Shown here piece after piece: positions 35,938 through 48,324 of a stretch of 64,000 bases of DNA. The position numbers and the translations under genes were made by a program. Location: positions 170,533 through 234,532 of the forward strand of contig NW_019775534.1 of assembly GCF_001039355.2 (NCBI RefSeq), read 5' to 3'. How positions within the stretch are numbered: position 1 is the first letter of the stretch; each line of letters opens with the position of its first letter. Source of the DNA: Lingula anatina (taxonomy: Eukaryota; Brachiopoda; Lingulata; Lingulida; Lingulidae). The notes below the pieces were generated by a model. The model worked only from the letters and a program-made list of their open reading frames with translations. It was not told where the DNA came from and made no database searches.

Positions 35938-36341
35938 CGCAGAATTTCGAAATTTCGTTCATTCTACGCAGACAGATCTGGAGCAACAGGAAGGATACCA
36001 TTTACTGCGCCCCGTATCAAGCAATAAGGACACAGGACTCGCGTTTCTCCGAATCTATTCCTCATCCCAAGTCAACGCATCGCTCATCGGAGTCGTCTGG
36101 ACGGTGGATTCGACGTTTCTCTAAGCTGGTCAGCTAAAACCTTCGCATCTCTCCACGAGGAATCGTCGCTCAGGAATCTTCGCAGGATACGTCATCGGCT
36201 TTCTGCTGTTGTGGGCTTTATTTTTGTAGTGTCATTGCATTTATTTCCATGCATTCCAGGTTTCTTCTATTCCAGGTCCAGGAACCAGAGTGCTGACATA
36301 GGTAGGCAAAGTTATTAATCCGTTTTTCTTTCTTTTACCAG

Positions 36342-37899
36342 AAGTCCATTATGTCGATTCTCGATAGAGCTCCCACTGACAACTGCAAGGAGAAGAGGGC
36401 CACATCTACACGTCGGTCAATCCTTGGTGCCAGCGAGTCCTGCCAGGTCCGTCTCTGCGAGGTGGCTGCATTAGGGAAGCGTCCAGCGAGTCCTGCCATG
36501 GTCTGTCTACAAGATTGCTGCAATGAGGAAGCGTCCAAGACATATGGTGTTTCAGTGATATGGAAGACCCCCAAAAGGTAAGCCTGACTGCCGAGTGCTG
36601 GCATAGAAAGGAAAAAGTCGTTAATTTCTTTTCTGTTAACAGAAAACCTTTAAAGGTAAGCCTGAATGCAGAATGCTGACATATGTAGGAAAAGTCATTA
36701 ATCCCTTTTTTATTTCTGTTAACAGAAATATGTAGAAAAAGTTATTAATCCGTGCAGAGTAGTGACATATGTACAATGTACATTGTATGAGAAGTCATTA
36801 AGCCGTTTTTCTTTCTGTTAACAGAACTCGATTAAGGTGATTCTCGATAGAGCTCCCACTGACAACTACAAGGAGAAATGGGCCACATCTACAATTCAGC
36901 TACTTCGTTCAATCCTAAGTGCCAGCGAGTCCTGCCATGGTCTGTCTACAAGATGGCTGCAATGTGGAAGCGTCCAAGGCATATGGTGTTTCACTGAGAT
37001 GGAAAACCCATTAAGGTAGGACTGACTGCAGAGTGCTGACATAGGTAGGAAACGTCATTAATTTTTTATCTGCTAACAGAAAACCTTTAAAGGTAAGCCT
37101 GAATGCAAAATGCTGACATATAGAGGAAAAGTCATTAATCCATTTTTTATATATGTTAACAGAAATATGTAAAAAAGTTATTAACCCGTTTTTCTTTCTG
37201 TTAACAGAACTCGATTATGGTGATTCTCGATAGAGCTCCCACTGACAACTGCAAGGAGAAAGGGGCAACATCTACAATTCAGCTGCTTCGATTAATCCTT
37301 AGTGCCAGCGAGTCCATGGTCTGTCTACGAGGTGGCGTCATTGGGGAAGCGTCCAGCGAGTCCTGCCATGGTCTGTCTATGAGGTGTCTGCATCAGGGAA
37401 GCATCCAGCAAGTCTTGCCAGGGTCTGTCTATGAGGTAGCTGCAGTGGGGAAGCGTCCAGCGAATGTGGCCATTGTCTGTCTACGAAGTGGCTCCATTGG
37501 GGATATAGTGTTTCACTGAGATGGAAAACCCTTAGAGGTAAGCCTGACTGCAGAGTACTAACATGGGTAAAGAAAGTCATTAATCCGTTTTTATTTCTGT
37601 TAACAAAAAAAAAAAAAAAACCCTAAGGGTAAGCCTGAGTGCTGATTACTGACATATGTAGAAAAAGTCATTAATCCATTTTTATTTCTGTTAACAGACA
37701 TGTATAGGAAACGTCACTAATCTGTTTTTTTTTTTTTCTTTCTGTTAACAGAACTCGGTTGTGGTGATTCTCGATAAAGCACCCACTGACAACTACAAGA
37801 AGAGGGGCACATCAAATAAAGAACAATCCTTGGTGCCAGCGAGTCCTNGGGAAGCGTCCAGGGCATATGGTGTTTCACTGAGATGGAAAACCTTTAAAG
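36342..37899 (+). repeat. Tandem array of exon-like cassettes with splice borders (segment A, 4 units)
   Basis: Each unit starts after a pyrimidine tract and an AG (usually ctgttaacag) with aactcgattatggtgattct, runs through a variable number of 52-bp repeats, and ends ggaaaacccttaaag|gtaagcctg or a close variant. Units: 36342-36577, 36825-37015, 37208-37537, 37752-37899. Shortened units keep only aaaacctttaaag between acceptor and donor. There is an N at 37849. Reading frames exist but are not consistent between units, so a spliced non-coding RNA or a decayed gene is more likely than a protein. Confidence 0.7.
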
Positions 37900-38355
37900 G
37901 TAACCCGTGTTATTGGGGAGAGAAATAGACTTAAATGATTTTTTCAGTTGCAGTCTTTACCATAAGCTTTTCGTCTTACTGGCCATTGGACCTAAACTTT
38001 CCTTAAATCTTTTGGTCTAAATAAGGATTCACTGGTCCGAATACAAATTTCAATGAATTTGGATTGGATTGCATTTGAATATATATTTAAAATATAAAAT
38101 TTTAAGACCTTGACATTTTTAGAATTACGATATCAGTTAAAAACTAAATCAAATCAAAAGCTGTTTTGAAAACTTAGAAAAAATCATATGTTCTCCACAC
38201 TAAATTCATACATTCTGAACAATCTTCTTGTCCAAACAATTATTAGTATGTCGCAGTCATTGATTACACAGAAAATAATAGAAATATTGATACAACAAAG
38301 GGTTGGTAATTCAATAAACATTCTTAATAATAATTGGAATGTGTTACCGTTTTAG

Positions 38356-38516
38356 AGAACAAAGGAAAAGGAAAAGGAGATGAGACCCTGAAAAATCGCA
38401 ACGTGAAAACAAAGCGGCTGGACAGCAAGAAGTACAGCGACCTGATAGTGCTGGGTTTGCCTTGGATCAGCACAGAAGATGACATGAAGTCTTACTCCTC
38501 AGTCAACATGGCACAG
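38356..38516 (+). pseudogene. TDP-43 (TARDBP) exon copy, segment A
   Basis: Between an acceptor (ccgttttag) and a donor (cacag|gtactc) the frame reads NKGKGKGDETL...[21 protein letters not shown], then STEDDMKSY and MAQ. This matches the nuclear-localisation segment and the first strand of RRM1 of TDP-43 (vertebrate NKRK...[21 protein letters not shown]...LMVQ). About five residues are missing after the Y. Both borders fall where I recall introns in TARDBP. The RNP motifs and the rest of the gene are not in the window, so this is an isolated exon copy. Confidence 0.75.
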
Positions 38517-38848
38517 GTACTCATTGCTACTCATTCGGATCACTGGGTCCCTTGAAAAAAGTTTTTTAAGTTAGTCTTTACTTTTAGACGAAAGGGATCA
38601 AAATGGAGTAATCCAAATATCATTGGTATCAAACAATAGCAGTTTTGTTCTTCTCGTAAAACTTTAAATTATACCTTTTGGAAACCGTTATCTAGTCATA
38701 AAATGTAGACATTTGTTTTCTATTTACAACTTATTCAAGGAAATTCTTAGTCCAGACATTTAAGAATCCAAAAGCTCTTTTAATTTGTCACAAACTTGAA
38801 AAAAATCACTCGCGCAAAATATTTTGACTTCCTATCGGCCAAATTTCA

Positions 38849-39462
38849 GATTTTCATCAGTCCAAATGCGACACACGTGGCGTTGTCACTGGTCTAGAGT
38901 ACTGGGAGCTACTACCCCCCAACCTCACCCTAAGTGCTGCGGTTGTGGTACTAAAAGGCCATCGTACAGGTGAGCATGTATTTTCACTTATATTGTTTAG
39001 ATCGTTAGACGTTTGTGTGATTCATATGTCTTCCTTTATACCTCTTATTCTTCAGTCACTTTCTTATTGTAGAATATTAGCACTCTTCTAAATCATAATG
39101 TGATTTTCTTGTGTTGTGTTATAGAAGTGAAAATAAAATAAAATAAAAGTAAGTAAAATAAAACAAAATTAAATAAAATAAAAAGTAGTCATGTTAAGAA
39201 CCATAACATAATGAAACATCAAAATACTAGTATTAGTATTATCGGTGTGTAAATACCAGTGAAATACATATTCTTTGTTGCAAATACTGCAAGCGTTCAA
39301 TTGCTTTTCATACTTTACGTTTCATTTGTAGGCTACGACAGGGCAGTTTTCCAGATAAAGCAGATAATGCTAGAACGCAGAAACCATCAATCCTCGCCTA
39401 AATGTGCAAATGTGCAACACTATATGTCGCTAGCAACGAGCTCCTGTAGCCACTTTCATTGA
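38849..39462 (+). other. Two exon-like pieces following the TDP-43 copy (segment A)
   Basis: A piece ending at 38969 (catcgtacag|gtgagc) and a piece starting at 39332 (tttgtag|gctac) join in frame to give ALSAAVVVLKGHRTGYDRAV...QIKQIMLERRNH, then a stop at 39460-39462. The junction also occurs in segments B and C; C has lost 11 bases after TTCCAG and B has lost some before the donor. I do not recognise a family. Confidence 0.4.
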
Positions 39463-40167
39463 TGACCGGACATCCTAGCAGTCTTCGTTTTAAGGACACA
39501 GCTTGTCTGCCAAAAAAAATTAGAGAATGTGGAAGTGATGATGAAGAGCGATATACTGAATATAAGAGGAATACTGGTACAACCTAATAATGTACTCAAG
39601 TCTTTTGGATATTGAGAATTTATGCACTTCACGGGTCACAGAAACGAGTCGGGTGTAATTGCATTTAGTGAGTTTTTTTCAGTTATGACAGTGGAACATT
39701 TTATTCCAATAACTTAAGAGAGCACCGAAGTTAAGGATGCTCATTCTTAATTCCATAAATGTTCAATTGAATAAGATGAAATGTGGTTCTGTGTGAAAAT
39801 TTTGTCAACCTCTACAGTTATTATTTAACGTTCAAATAGAATATGTAGTTGCTTTATCCACATTCCAAATGCAGATAGGTTTTTACTCACAAAACACCAC
39901 CACTTATGGTCGCCTGTGTTTTATTTCAATCCTAGTGATGTAGTCAATTTTCAAATTTGTGCTGTTGATGATGTGGAGTTGTTCGTCAGTATAGCGTTTG
40001 AGAAAATCATAATCCGCACACTAACCTCAACTAACCCTCACATCTTTGTAAAATCTTACTTCATGTAAATGTTTTTACATGAAGAGGTTTTACATTGACG
40101 GCTGGTGCAAGATCTATAATGAAATATTTTACGTTTGTGAAAATATTTCATTATATGTCTTGTGCAG

Positions 40168-40407
40168 TCTGCTCCTCGTGAGGGATGGCTGGATGCATTC
40201 AGGCATCTCTCAAGATAGAGGATCGCACATTACTAATATCACTAGTATTATGATTTTCTCAAGTGTTATAGCTGACAAATATATCCAGTTCATCACATAT
40301 GCACCCTTTTCTCCGGACCCCAAAAGTCATATTGAAATTTACATGGACGGTCATACAGTGAAATATGTCGAAGCAAGCTTGCTTTATTCATTACTTGTAT
40401 CATACAG
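40168..40407 (+). other. Conserved 240-bp exon-like open frame, segment A
   Basis: Bounded by tcttgtgcag| and catacag|gtagtt, open in one frame: RDGWMHSGISQDRGSHITN, then FITYAPFSPDPKSHIEIYMD. Segment B (43205-43444) keeps the same 240-bp length with a few substitutions; segment C (56946-57177) has lost 8 bases and shifts frame near its end. Unrecognised; the hydrophobic/polar alternation suggests a beta-sandwich piece, but that is a guess. Confidence 0.4.
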
Positions 40408-43204
40408 GTAGTTGCGATTTCAGGGCAAAATTACATTTGAGAAACTTCTGTTTTAAACAGTTATATGTCAAAGTTTAGTTTAAATCATTGAGGTGTCTGG
40501 GTAATAAACATGTTACCTGAACTTTTTATATATTTTACCATATAGAAGAACTATATTCTAGTTTTGATGGATGCTTTCAGTTGTAAAGGGATCGATTTTA
40601 ATCTATGACTTATTAATATAAGTCTCAGTTTAATTGTGTTAAGACTCTAGTAAATGTGTCTTAATTGTCTTTAGTACCTCTTTCAGTAGGAAGAACGTAC
40701 TTTGTTAAATTCTTGTGCTTCATCTTGTGTACCAATATAGTGTATGTAGAGAAAAGTTTGTAGTCACGAGAGAAAATACAGTTGCACCATGTTGTCTAAA
40801 ACGGGAAGATATTCTTGAACTGTAATGCCAATGAAAAACTGAACTAATGACATTAAAAAGACTGAAGTATCCGGGCATGGGCACTTTCCCGGCATTCCCC
40901 ACGAAGGGTTTAGACGGGTTTTTCCCCACGGCCCGAGAGAATTGGGTTCTACCATTTATTGATTCATTGCGTTTACATGATTCATTAATGATTACTAAAG
41001 TACTTTTGAAATTGAATGTTATTGTATTTAGAAGTTGAATAAAATTATATTTTCTAATTTTTTCTTTTTATTAAAAGTAGTGTACAGATGGCAAAATAAT
41101 CACCAGACTTACAAATTAATTCTAATAGAGTTGCATGCATATGCGCGCGGCTTGTTTAATTATCGATTAGTCGAAATTCTTTTCATTTGCTCCTTATCTT
41201 ACTAAAACTTGAGATTTGTCGATTTCTGCCTCGTAGATTTCTTCCATAAAACCAGGCAATGTCCAGGTAATAAAACTGATTTTTGGTTTTGGAAATAAAG
41301 CTGCGGTGTTGCGTTACTTTTTTCTCCGGGAGTAACTCGAGCCGATACCTAGACTTTCCTTAGTCGGATTAGAGCCCCTAGAAACGACTATCTTAAAGAA
41401 ATCTATCACGCTGTGGATGTAAGAATCCAGCACCTCTTGATGTTGAAGAAGGGGTACCTCATATATATACTTAGGGGCGGATCCAGGATTTCCTAGAGGG
41501 GCTTCGTTTTTCTTGATCCTCACACGAAATAAAAGAAGAAAAAAAACTTTTAAGTCATGGAACGATTCGAATTAAGCATTAAATAAATTAATTATAAATT
41601 TATATTTTGTCGCATACTCTATTGACAGACCACATCTAAGATAATCTTGCGCCATAATCAGCTATGGTTGTGTTAAGAGAGGCATTAATAGACAAGACAG
41701 TCGAATGAAAAGATCGAAAGTAGGTCGATGGCATTGAAAGTCAAAGTGCCCATTTTCAAAATGATTTTGGGTACTTCTTACTCTTAGTAGAAAATTCCCA
41801 TTTAAATATTAAATTCTGCATATTTCAAGAAGACTTATCACCGTTTACATCCACACAAAGACAGCCAATTTGGACATTTGATTCCAACCGCGCTTTACTG
41901 GGAAACTTATATTTCAATCGATCGTTATATTTCAAATGAATGCAGCTACAGGTNAACCTCACCCTAAGTGCTGCGGTTGTGCCATCGTACAGGTGAGCAT
42001 GTATTTTTCACTTGTTTATATTGTTTAGATCGTTAGACGTTTGTGTGATTCATATGCCTTCCTTTATACTTCTTATTCTTCAGTCACTTTCTTATTGTAG
42101 AATCTTAGCACTCTTCTAAATCATAATGTGATTTTCTTGTGTTGTGTTATAGAAGTGAAAATAAAATAAAATGAAAAGTAAGTAAAATAAAACAAAATTA
42201 AATAAAATAAAATGTAGTCATGTTAAGAACCATAACATAATGAAACATCAAAGTACTAGTATTAATATTATCGGTGTGTAAATACCAGTGAAATACATAT
42301 TCTTTGTTGCAAATACTGCAAGCGTTCAATTGCTTTTCATACTTTACGTTTCATTTGTAGGCTACGACAGGGCAGTTTTCCAGATAAAGCAGATAATGCT
42401 AGAACGCAGAAACCATCAATCCTCGCCTAAATGTGCAAATGTGCAACACTATATTCGCTAGCAACGAGCCCCTGTAGCCACTTTCATTGATGACCGGACA
42501 TCCTAGCAGTCTTCGTTTTAAGGACACAGCTTGTCTGCCAAAAAAATTAGAGAATGTGGAAGTGATGATGAAGAGCGATATACTGAATGTAAGAGGAATA
42601 CTGGTACAACCTAATAATATACTCAAGTCTTTTGGATATTGAGAATTTATGCGCTTCACGGGTCACAGATACGAGTCGGGTGTAATTGCATTTAGTGAGT
42701 TTTTTTCAGTTATGACAGTGGAACATTTTATTCCAATAACTTAAGAGAGCACCGAAGTTAAGGATGCTCATTCTTAATTCCATAAATGTTCAATTGAATA
42801 AGATGAAATGTGGTTCTGTGTGAAAATTTTGTCAACCTCTATTATTATTTAACGTTATTATTTAACGTTCAAATAGAATATATAGTTGCTTTATCCACAT
42901 TCCAAATGCAGATAGATTTTCGCTCACAAAACACCACCACTTATGGTCGTCTGTGTTTTATTTCAATCCTAGTGATGTAGTCAATTTTCAAATTTGTGCT
43001 GTTGATGATGTGGAGTTGTTCGTCAGTATGGCATTTGAGAAAATCATAATCCGCACACTAACCTCAACTAACCCTCACATCTTTGTTAAATCTTATTTCA
43101 TGTAAATGTTTTTACATGAAGAGGTTTTACATTGACGGCTGGTGCAAGATCTATAATGAAATATTTTACGTTTGTGAAAATATTTCATTATATGTCTTGT
43201 GCAG

Positions 43205-43444
43205 TCTGCTCCTCGTGAGGGATGGCTGGATGCATTCAGGTATCTCTCAAGATGGAGGATCGCACATTACTAATATCACTAGTATTATAATTTTCTCAAG
43301 TTTTATAGCTGACAAATATATCCAGTTCATCACATATGCACCCTTTTCTCCGGACCCCAAAAGTCATATTGAAATTTACATGGACAGTCATACAGTGAAA
43401 TATGTCGAAGCAAGCTTGCTTTATTCATTACTTGTATCATACAG
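43205..43444 (+). other. Conserved 240-bp exon-like open frame, segment B
   Basis: Counterpart of 40168-40407 with the same acceptor and donor; substitutions include GISQDGGSH and IYMDSHT. The frame stays open for 80 codons. Confidence 0.4.
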
Positions 43445-45663
43445 GTAGTTGCGATTTCAGGGCAAAATTACATTTGAGAAACTTCTGTTTTAAACGGTTA
43501 TATGTCTAGTTTAGTTTAAATCATTGAGGTGTCTGGATAATAAACATATTACCTGAACTTTTTATATATTTTTCCATATAGAAGAACTATATTCTAGTTT
43601 TGATGGATGCTTTCAGTTGTAAAGGGATCGATTTTATTTATTTATGACTTATTAATATAAGTCTCAGTTTAATTGTGTTAAGACTCTAGTAAATGTGTCT
43701 TAATTGTCTTTAGTACCTCTTTCAGTAGGAATAACGTACTTTGTTAAATTCTTGTGCTTCATCTTGTGTACCAATATAGTGTATGTAGAGAAAAGTTTGT
43801 AGTCACGAGAGAAAATACCGTTGCACCATGTTGTCTAAAACTGGAAGATATTCTTGAACTGTAATGTCAATGAAAAACTGAACTGATGACATAAAAAAAG
43901 ACTTAAGTATCCGGGCGTGGGCACTTTCCCGGCATTCCCCACGAAGGGTTTAGACGGGTTTTTCCCCACGGCCCGAGAGAATTGGGTTCTACCATTTATT
44001 GATTCATTGCGTTTACATGATTCATTAATGATTTCTAAAGTACTTTTGAAATTGAATGTTATTGTATTTAGAAGTTGAATAAAATTATATTTTCTAATTT
44101 TTTCTTTTTATTAAAAGTAGTGTACAGATGGCAAAATAATCACCAGACTTACAAATTAATTTTAATAGAGTTGCATGCATATGCGCGCGGCTTGTTTAAT
44201 TATCGATTAGTCGAAATTCTTTTCATTTGCTCCTTATCTCACTAAAACTTAAGATTTGTCGATTTCTGCCACGTAGATTTCTTACATAAAACCAAGCAAT
44301 GTCCAGGTAATAAAACTGATTTTTGGTTTTGGAAATAAAGCTGCGGTGTTGCGTTACTTTTTTCTCCGGGAGTAACTCGAGCCGATACCTAGACTTTCCT
44401 TAGTCGGATTAGAGCCCCTAGAAACGACTATCTTAAAGAAATATATCACGCTGTGGATGTAAGAATCCAGCACCTCTTGATGTTAAAGAAGGGGTACCTT
44501 ATATATAGGGGCGGATCCAGGATTTCCTAGAGGGGCTTCGTTTTTCTTGATCCTCACACGAAATAAAAGAAGAAAAAAAAAAGAACTTTTAAGCCATGGA
44601 ACGATTCGAATTAAGCATTAAATAAATTAATTATAAATTAACATTTTGTCGCATACTCGATTGACAGACCACATCTAAAATGATCTTACGCCATAATTAG
44701 CTATGGTTGTGTTAAGAGAGGCATTAATAGACAAAACAGTCGAATGAAAAGATCGAAAGTAGGTCGATGGCATTGAAAGTCAAAGGGCCCATTTTGGGAA
44801 CTTCTTACTCTTAGTAGAAAATTCCTGTTTAAATATAAAATTCTGCATATTTCAAGAAGACTTATCGCCGTTTACATCCACACAAAGGCAGCCAGTTTGG
44901 ACATTTGATTCCACCCACGCTTTACCCGTCTGGGAAACTTATATTTTAATCGATCGTTATATTTCAAATTAATGTAGCTACAGGTTATAAAATCCATCCG
45001 TGTGAAATGCACCAAACAAGTAAATTTGCAATTAAGTTTATTTCAGTCTAATTGGGCTGCTCGTCTAGTCCCCTTCCCCCCCCCCCCCCCAATCCGCTAT
45101 TGGCCTTGAGACTAAACTGTGGTTTATGAAATTAATTCTACACTCAATCTGTTATGAAATTATTTTGACGAAATCGAAATAACCAGTTGACAACTATAAT
45201 ATTTTTCACAAACTGATGGGTAATCCAGGTCGGAAATTCACAATTTATTAAACATGTACCGACTTGACGTTTCATGCAGAATATTCAGCCTATTTCCTTT
45301 TCAATTACAATCTCGTCAATATTTCATACTGAATGTTAAACCGATATTTCAATGGAGGGATGATATTATGAAATCGCAATTTAAAGAGACCCTTGTAACT
45401 TGTTTTTGTCAACCCGTCAAATTTGGAGTTCCATGCTCATATTGAGACGCAGTATTCACAGCATATTTCCACGCCGATACACGATGACTTTATTACCAAA
45501 ACGATGGGAGACAAACCGAGAATCTTCAAAAAAAAAAAAACATATTTAGGGACGGTCCCTTTAATTAATCATTGTTGATAATTGAATTCAAATTGCGTTC
45601 ATAATAACAAATGAGTGGCCCTGAGTGAAATTAATGAAGAGATAATCATTATCAGTTTAAAGG

Positions 45664-45671
45664 TATAAAAG
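45664..45671 (+). promoter_or_regulatory. TATA box of the secreted-protein gene, copy B
   Basis: TATAAAAG 65 nt before the ATG at 45729. The equivalent copy at 59366 has the same spacing. Confidence 0.65.
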
Positions 45672-45728
45672 CATTGGGTCTTGTCCATAGCCAAATCGTT
45701 CCTGCAGAATATAGAATTCAAGAGCAAC

Positions 45729-45888
45729 ATGGGCTCCGCTACTGTTTTAGGATTTGCGTTTCTGGTATCACTGTGCAACGCTGGGGGTAAGTTTTCCCAG
45801 GGAGGTTAAAGTTTGTATGTTTTCTCGCATTTTTATAAATATCTGACTTCATTTTAATTTGCAGCCTCATCACGAAGCGCCAGGGAGG
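45729..45888 (+). CDS. Secreted cysteine-rich protein, copy B: exons 1-2 only (partial)
   Basis: Exon 1 (45729-45786) encodes MGSATVLGFAFLVSLCNAG, a signal peptide. Exon 2 (45865-45888, 24 bp) encodes ASSRSARE and has a normal GT donor (gtacgt). The remaining exons are missing because the contig ends at 46123. It differs from the complete copy at 59431 by one residue in the signal peptide (F/L). It could be an allele or a paralogue. Confidence 0.75.
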
Positions 45889-46123
45889 GTACGTTTTCTG
45901 GGAAACAAGATTTATACGAGACTAATACACAGTCTCTCATTGTTCTTTGGGCTCTATTCATTCCGACCATTGAGAAACCCGCAAACGGGCTCCACCCCCA
46001 AGTGTGTATATTCTTTTTGAGACAAAATTTCTTGGTTTTTTCACCTGTTTTCTTTATAAAAATATTCCAGCAAAATATTAAACCCTGTGACAAGAGTGTG
46101 TCTGTTATAACTCCTTGGTAAAN

Positions 46124-46763
46124 CCTCCATTTCCCGGTGATTGCACAGCAGCCAGGTCGGCGTCTCTGGCATGAAAGTCATTGTGACGAGCAGTAGGATA
46201 GGCGGCACTGCTGCAGCTATCGCTAACCATCTCCATGGGAACCATATCCCCAAAGCAAAGACGATACATACCCCTAGGACGAGAAACAATTGGTTCAAGG
46301 TACCCATGACACCCCTGTGTTCCTTGCTGGACACCTCCGCAATATACAAAGGTACCACCATCGTCTGCCAGCCGAGGCCAAACCCAGCCACAGCGCGCCC
46401 GCTGTAGAGCATGGTGGCATTGGAGGCGTAGGCTATCAGAAGCCAGCCGAGCGTGTACGGTACCGAGCAAAACATAAGAGCTAATTTCCTTCCGGCGAAA
46501 TCCGCGAAGTACCCGCAAACTGGGCCGCCCAAGATGGCGCCAATGTTCAGGATTGAGCCAAACCATGACAACTGGTCGTCAGTCAACAAACCAAGTTGGG
46601 TCAGTTCTGGGCCGCTTGGCGAGGCATAGCCGAGGCTGAATCCGAAAGCCATAGCCCCAAAACATGCACTGACTACCGCAAAAAGCCCATTAAAATGAAG
46701 CTTTTTTTGCGTGTCCTTTGTCTGTGGTTTAGCATTTATAATACTGACTGAGGGATCGGCCAT
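46124..46763 (-). CDS. MFS sugar transporter, N-terminal half (SLC2/Tret1-like, truncated)
   Basis: 213 residues from the ATG at 46763-46761. TM1 LFAVVSACFGAMAFGFSLGY (about 27-46); TM2 followed by GYFADFAGRK, the G-R-K loop motif of sugar porters; TM4 with GRAVAGFGLGWQTMVVPLYI; TM5 preceded by EVSSKEHRGVMGTLNQLF; TM6 ending PETPTWLL, the family PESPR-WL motif. This is the glucose/trehalose facilitator family, closest in flavour to class III GLUTs (SLC2A6/8) and Tret1. The second half is absent: the sequence is cut at the N at 46123 and abuts unrelated plus-strand DNA. No intron is visible in this half. Confidence 0.88.
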
Positions 46764-47390
46764 GTCCTCTGCAGTGTATAGGCCTAAGTCTTTTCCTCGA
46801 TAGATTACTGTTATGTCTATGCCGCCAGTACTATTTGCTTCTGATATAAAACATATGTAAGTCTCAATGTAATGAAACGTCTTCTAAAATGTAGATTTGG
46901 TGAGGTACTTTGGGTCACTTCCAACTGCACAAGAACTCATCCGAAGTTCACTGCGATAAAAAATAAACAATAGGAGCCAATATATCACGATCGTACCTGT
47001 ACTAAAATAGCCAAATCGCACTGAACGTGAACTAGTATCTTTACTGCAGAGAGTGTTGTATCCTCTTCATAATTATTAACCGTATTTCATAAAACGGAAT
47101 AACGTAGTACCAGACTTATCAGTGATATCAGTAACCCAGATAGATAGGGAGAGACTTCTCCGTCTAGGCCGCTGGTAATACCCTAGGTTCTACATTCCGG
47201 TATTGCCAGCTCGATCTTGATTTCACATATAACCCGTATCAGCAATACCAGTAAAAGTGATCCCATAGTTAACAAGCTATTTTTTAATGTCCTCTGACAC
47301 TCAGGGTTCTGGTAACAATGAACCACAGTTTTTCACTGTGTGGCGTGCACGTGAGTCTAACGTTCCGTGATCAGAACGTTACGTTGTAAG
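46764..47390. other. Region upstream of the transporter, nothing recognised
   Basis: AT-rich DNA that should hold the minus-strand promoter and any 5' non-coding exon of the transporter. No TATA box or repeat stands out. Confidence 0.4.
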
Positions 47391-47840
47391 ACCGGTGTGG
47401 CAGGAATGGCAGTCCGTCAGTAACCGTGGTACGTTCCCCCGTTAAGCCTAGGTCCCAGCTACGTTTTGGACGCACGGTTTTTAGGTTCCTTGCGTCCGGC
47501 TAGGACGTACCTAGATCGCACGTAGCGACTGTTGATCATGTCGAAAAGTTTCTACGTGCTGTTTGCGTCCTCCAAAAGTCGCACGATGGTCGTGCTCCTC
47601 ACGCACGAACTCCTACGTTTTCCCCATTTTTTGGCCGTAGACCACACGTAGCAGCCCGTACGTTCGGTTGGGACCTAGGCTTTACTTGATTCCTTCCCTG
47701 CGATCTAGCTACGTCCTAGACGGACGCAAGGAACCTAAAAACCGTGCGTCCAAAACGTAGTTGGGACCTAGGCTTTACTTTGTATAGGTGACATTTGTCC
47801 CATATACAAACCCCGATACCTCCGACTTGCCCTAAGAGGA
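47391..47840. mobile_element. Dispersed repeat interrupted by a MITE
   Basis: Flanks accggtgtggcaggaatggc (47391 on) and tttgtataggtgacatttgt (after 47777) match the continuous element at 60685-60857. The copy here is split by the 330-bp MITE at 47445-47774. Confidence 0.65.
47445..47774. mobile_element. PIF/Harbinger-like MITE (330 bp, TTA duplication) with verified empty site
   Basis: TIRs of about 75 bp start AGCCTAGGTCCCAGCTACGT (right end inverted AGCCTAGGTCCCAACTACGT), flanked by TTA at 47442-47444 and 47775-47777. A related repeat at 60745-60760 shows the site without the insertion. The terminal string gggacctaggctttact is also found internally near 47671. Confidence 0.8.
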
Positions 47841-48324
47841 AAGAGAGTTCATTTCCGCCCTACGATATTTTTATGTACATTCTTTTCTCAACATAATGGA
47901 AATATAAGAACTGTATTAAAATACTTTTATTGAAGAAAAATGGAGAAGGTTTAGGTCCCATGCAAAATACGTTTTTCGTTATTCAAAATTAAACTTTGTT
48001 TATATTGATTTGTATTTGATTGATTGGTTATGAACAATATGTGTCGATTAAGGCAAAAAAGTAAAGACGATAAGCCATAATGCTGACTTTAAACTACAAT
48101 CCAATTTTCTTACGACGATCTGAGTCCGATGATTCTCTGAGACTGTGACACCGACTATGAACGTAGACTCATTCGTTGTTGATGATAATGAGACCCAAGC
48201 ACGCACTGTTTGTTCACAAGGCCTTTATTCAAGGTCAGTCACGAGCTCAACAGTACCCTGGTTTAATCTTTAGAATATTATCGGTGCTTTCCCAGAGTTT
48301 TAGCTCGATCTAAAGATTAAGATT

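Larger units (their letters stand above)
35031..41953 (+). repeat. Segment A of a large repeated locus
   Basis: Aligns by eye with segment C (51325-58690) over its whole length, and its last 3 kb with segment B (41955-about 44990). Differences are substitutions, short indels and a different number of cassettes. It ends abruptly at the N at 41954, where B begins again at the equivalent of 38921. Either a recent tandem duplication or alleles placed in series. Confidence 0.85.
41955..46122 (+). repeat. Segment B of the repeated locus
   Basis: First 3 kb nearly match A 38921-41953; the rest (about 44990-46122) matches C 58690-59695, with about 123 extra bases at 45899-46020. Bounded by single N at 41954 and 46123. 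Confidence 0.85.

Noticed and set aside
40720-40929. Minus-strand 69-aa frame repeated in segment C at 57484-57693
   Set aside because: Its conservation between copies follows from the recent duplication of the whole segment; no family or splice signal supports it.
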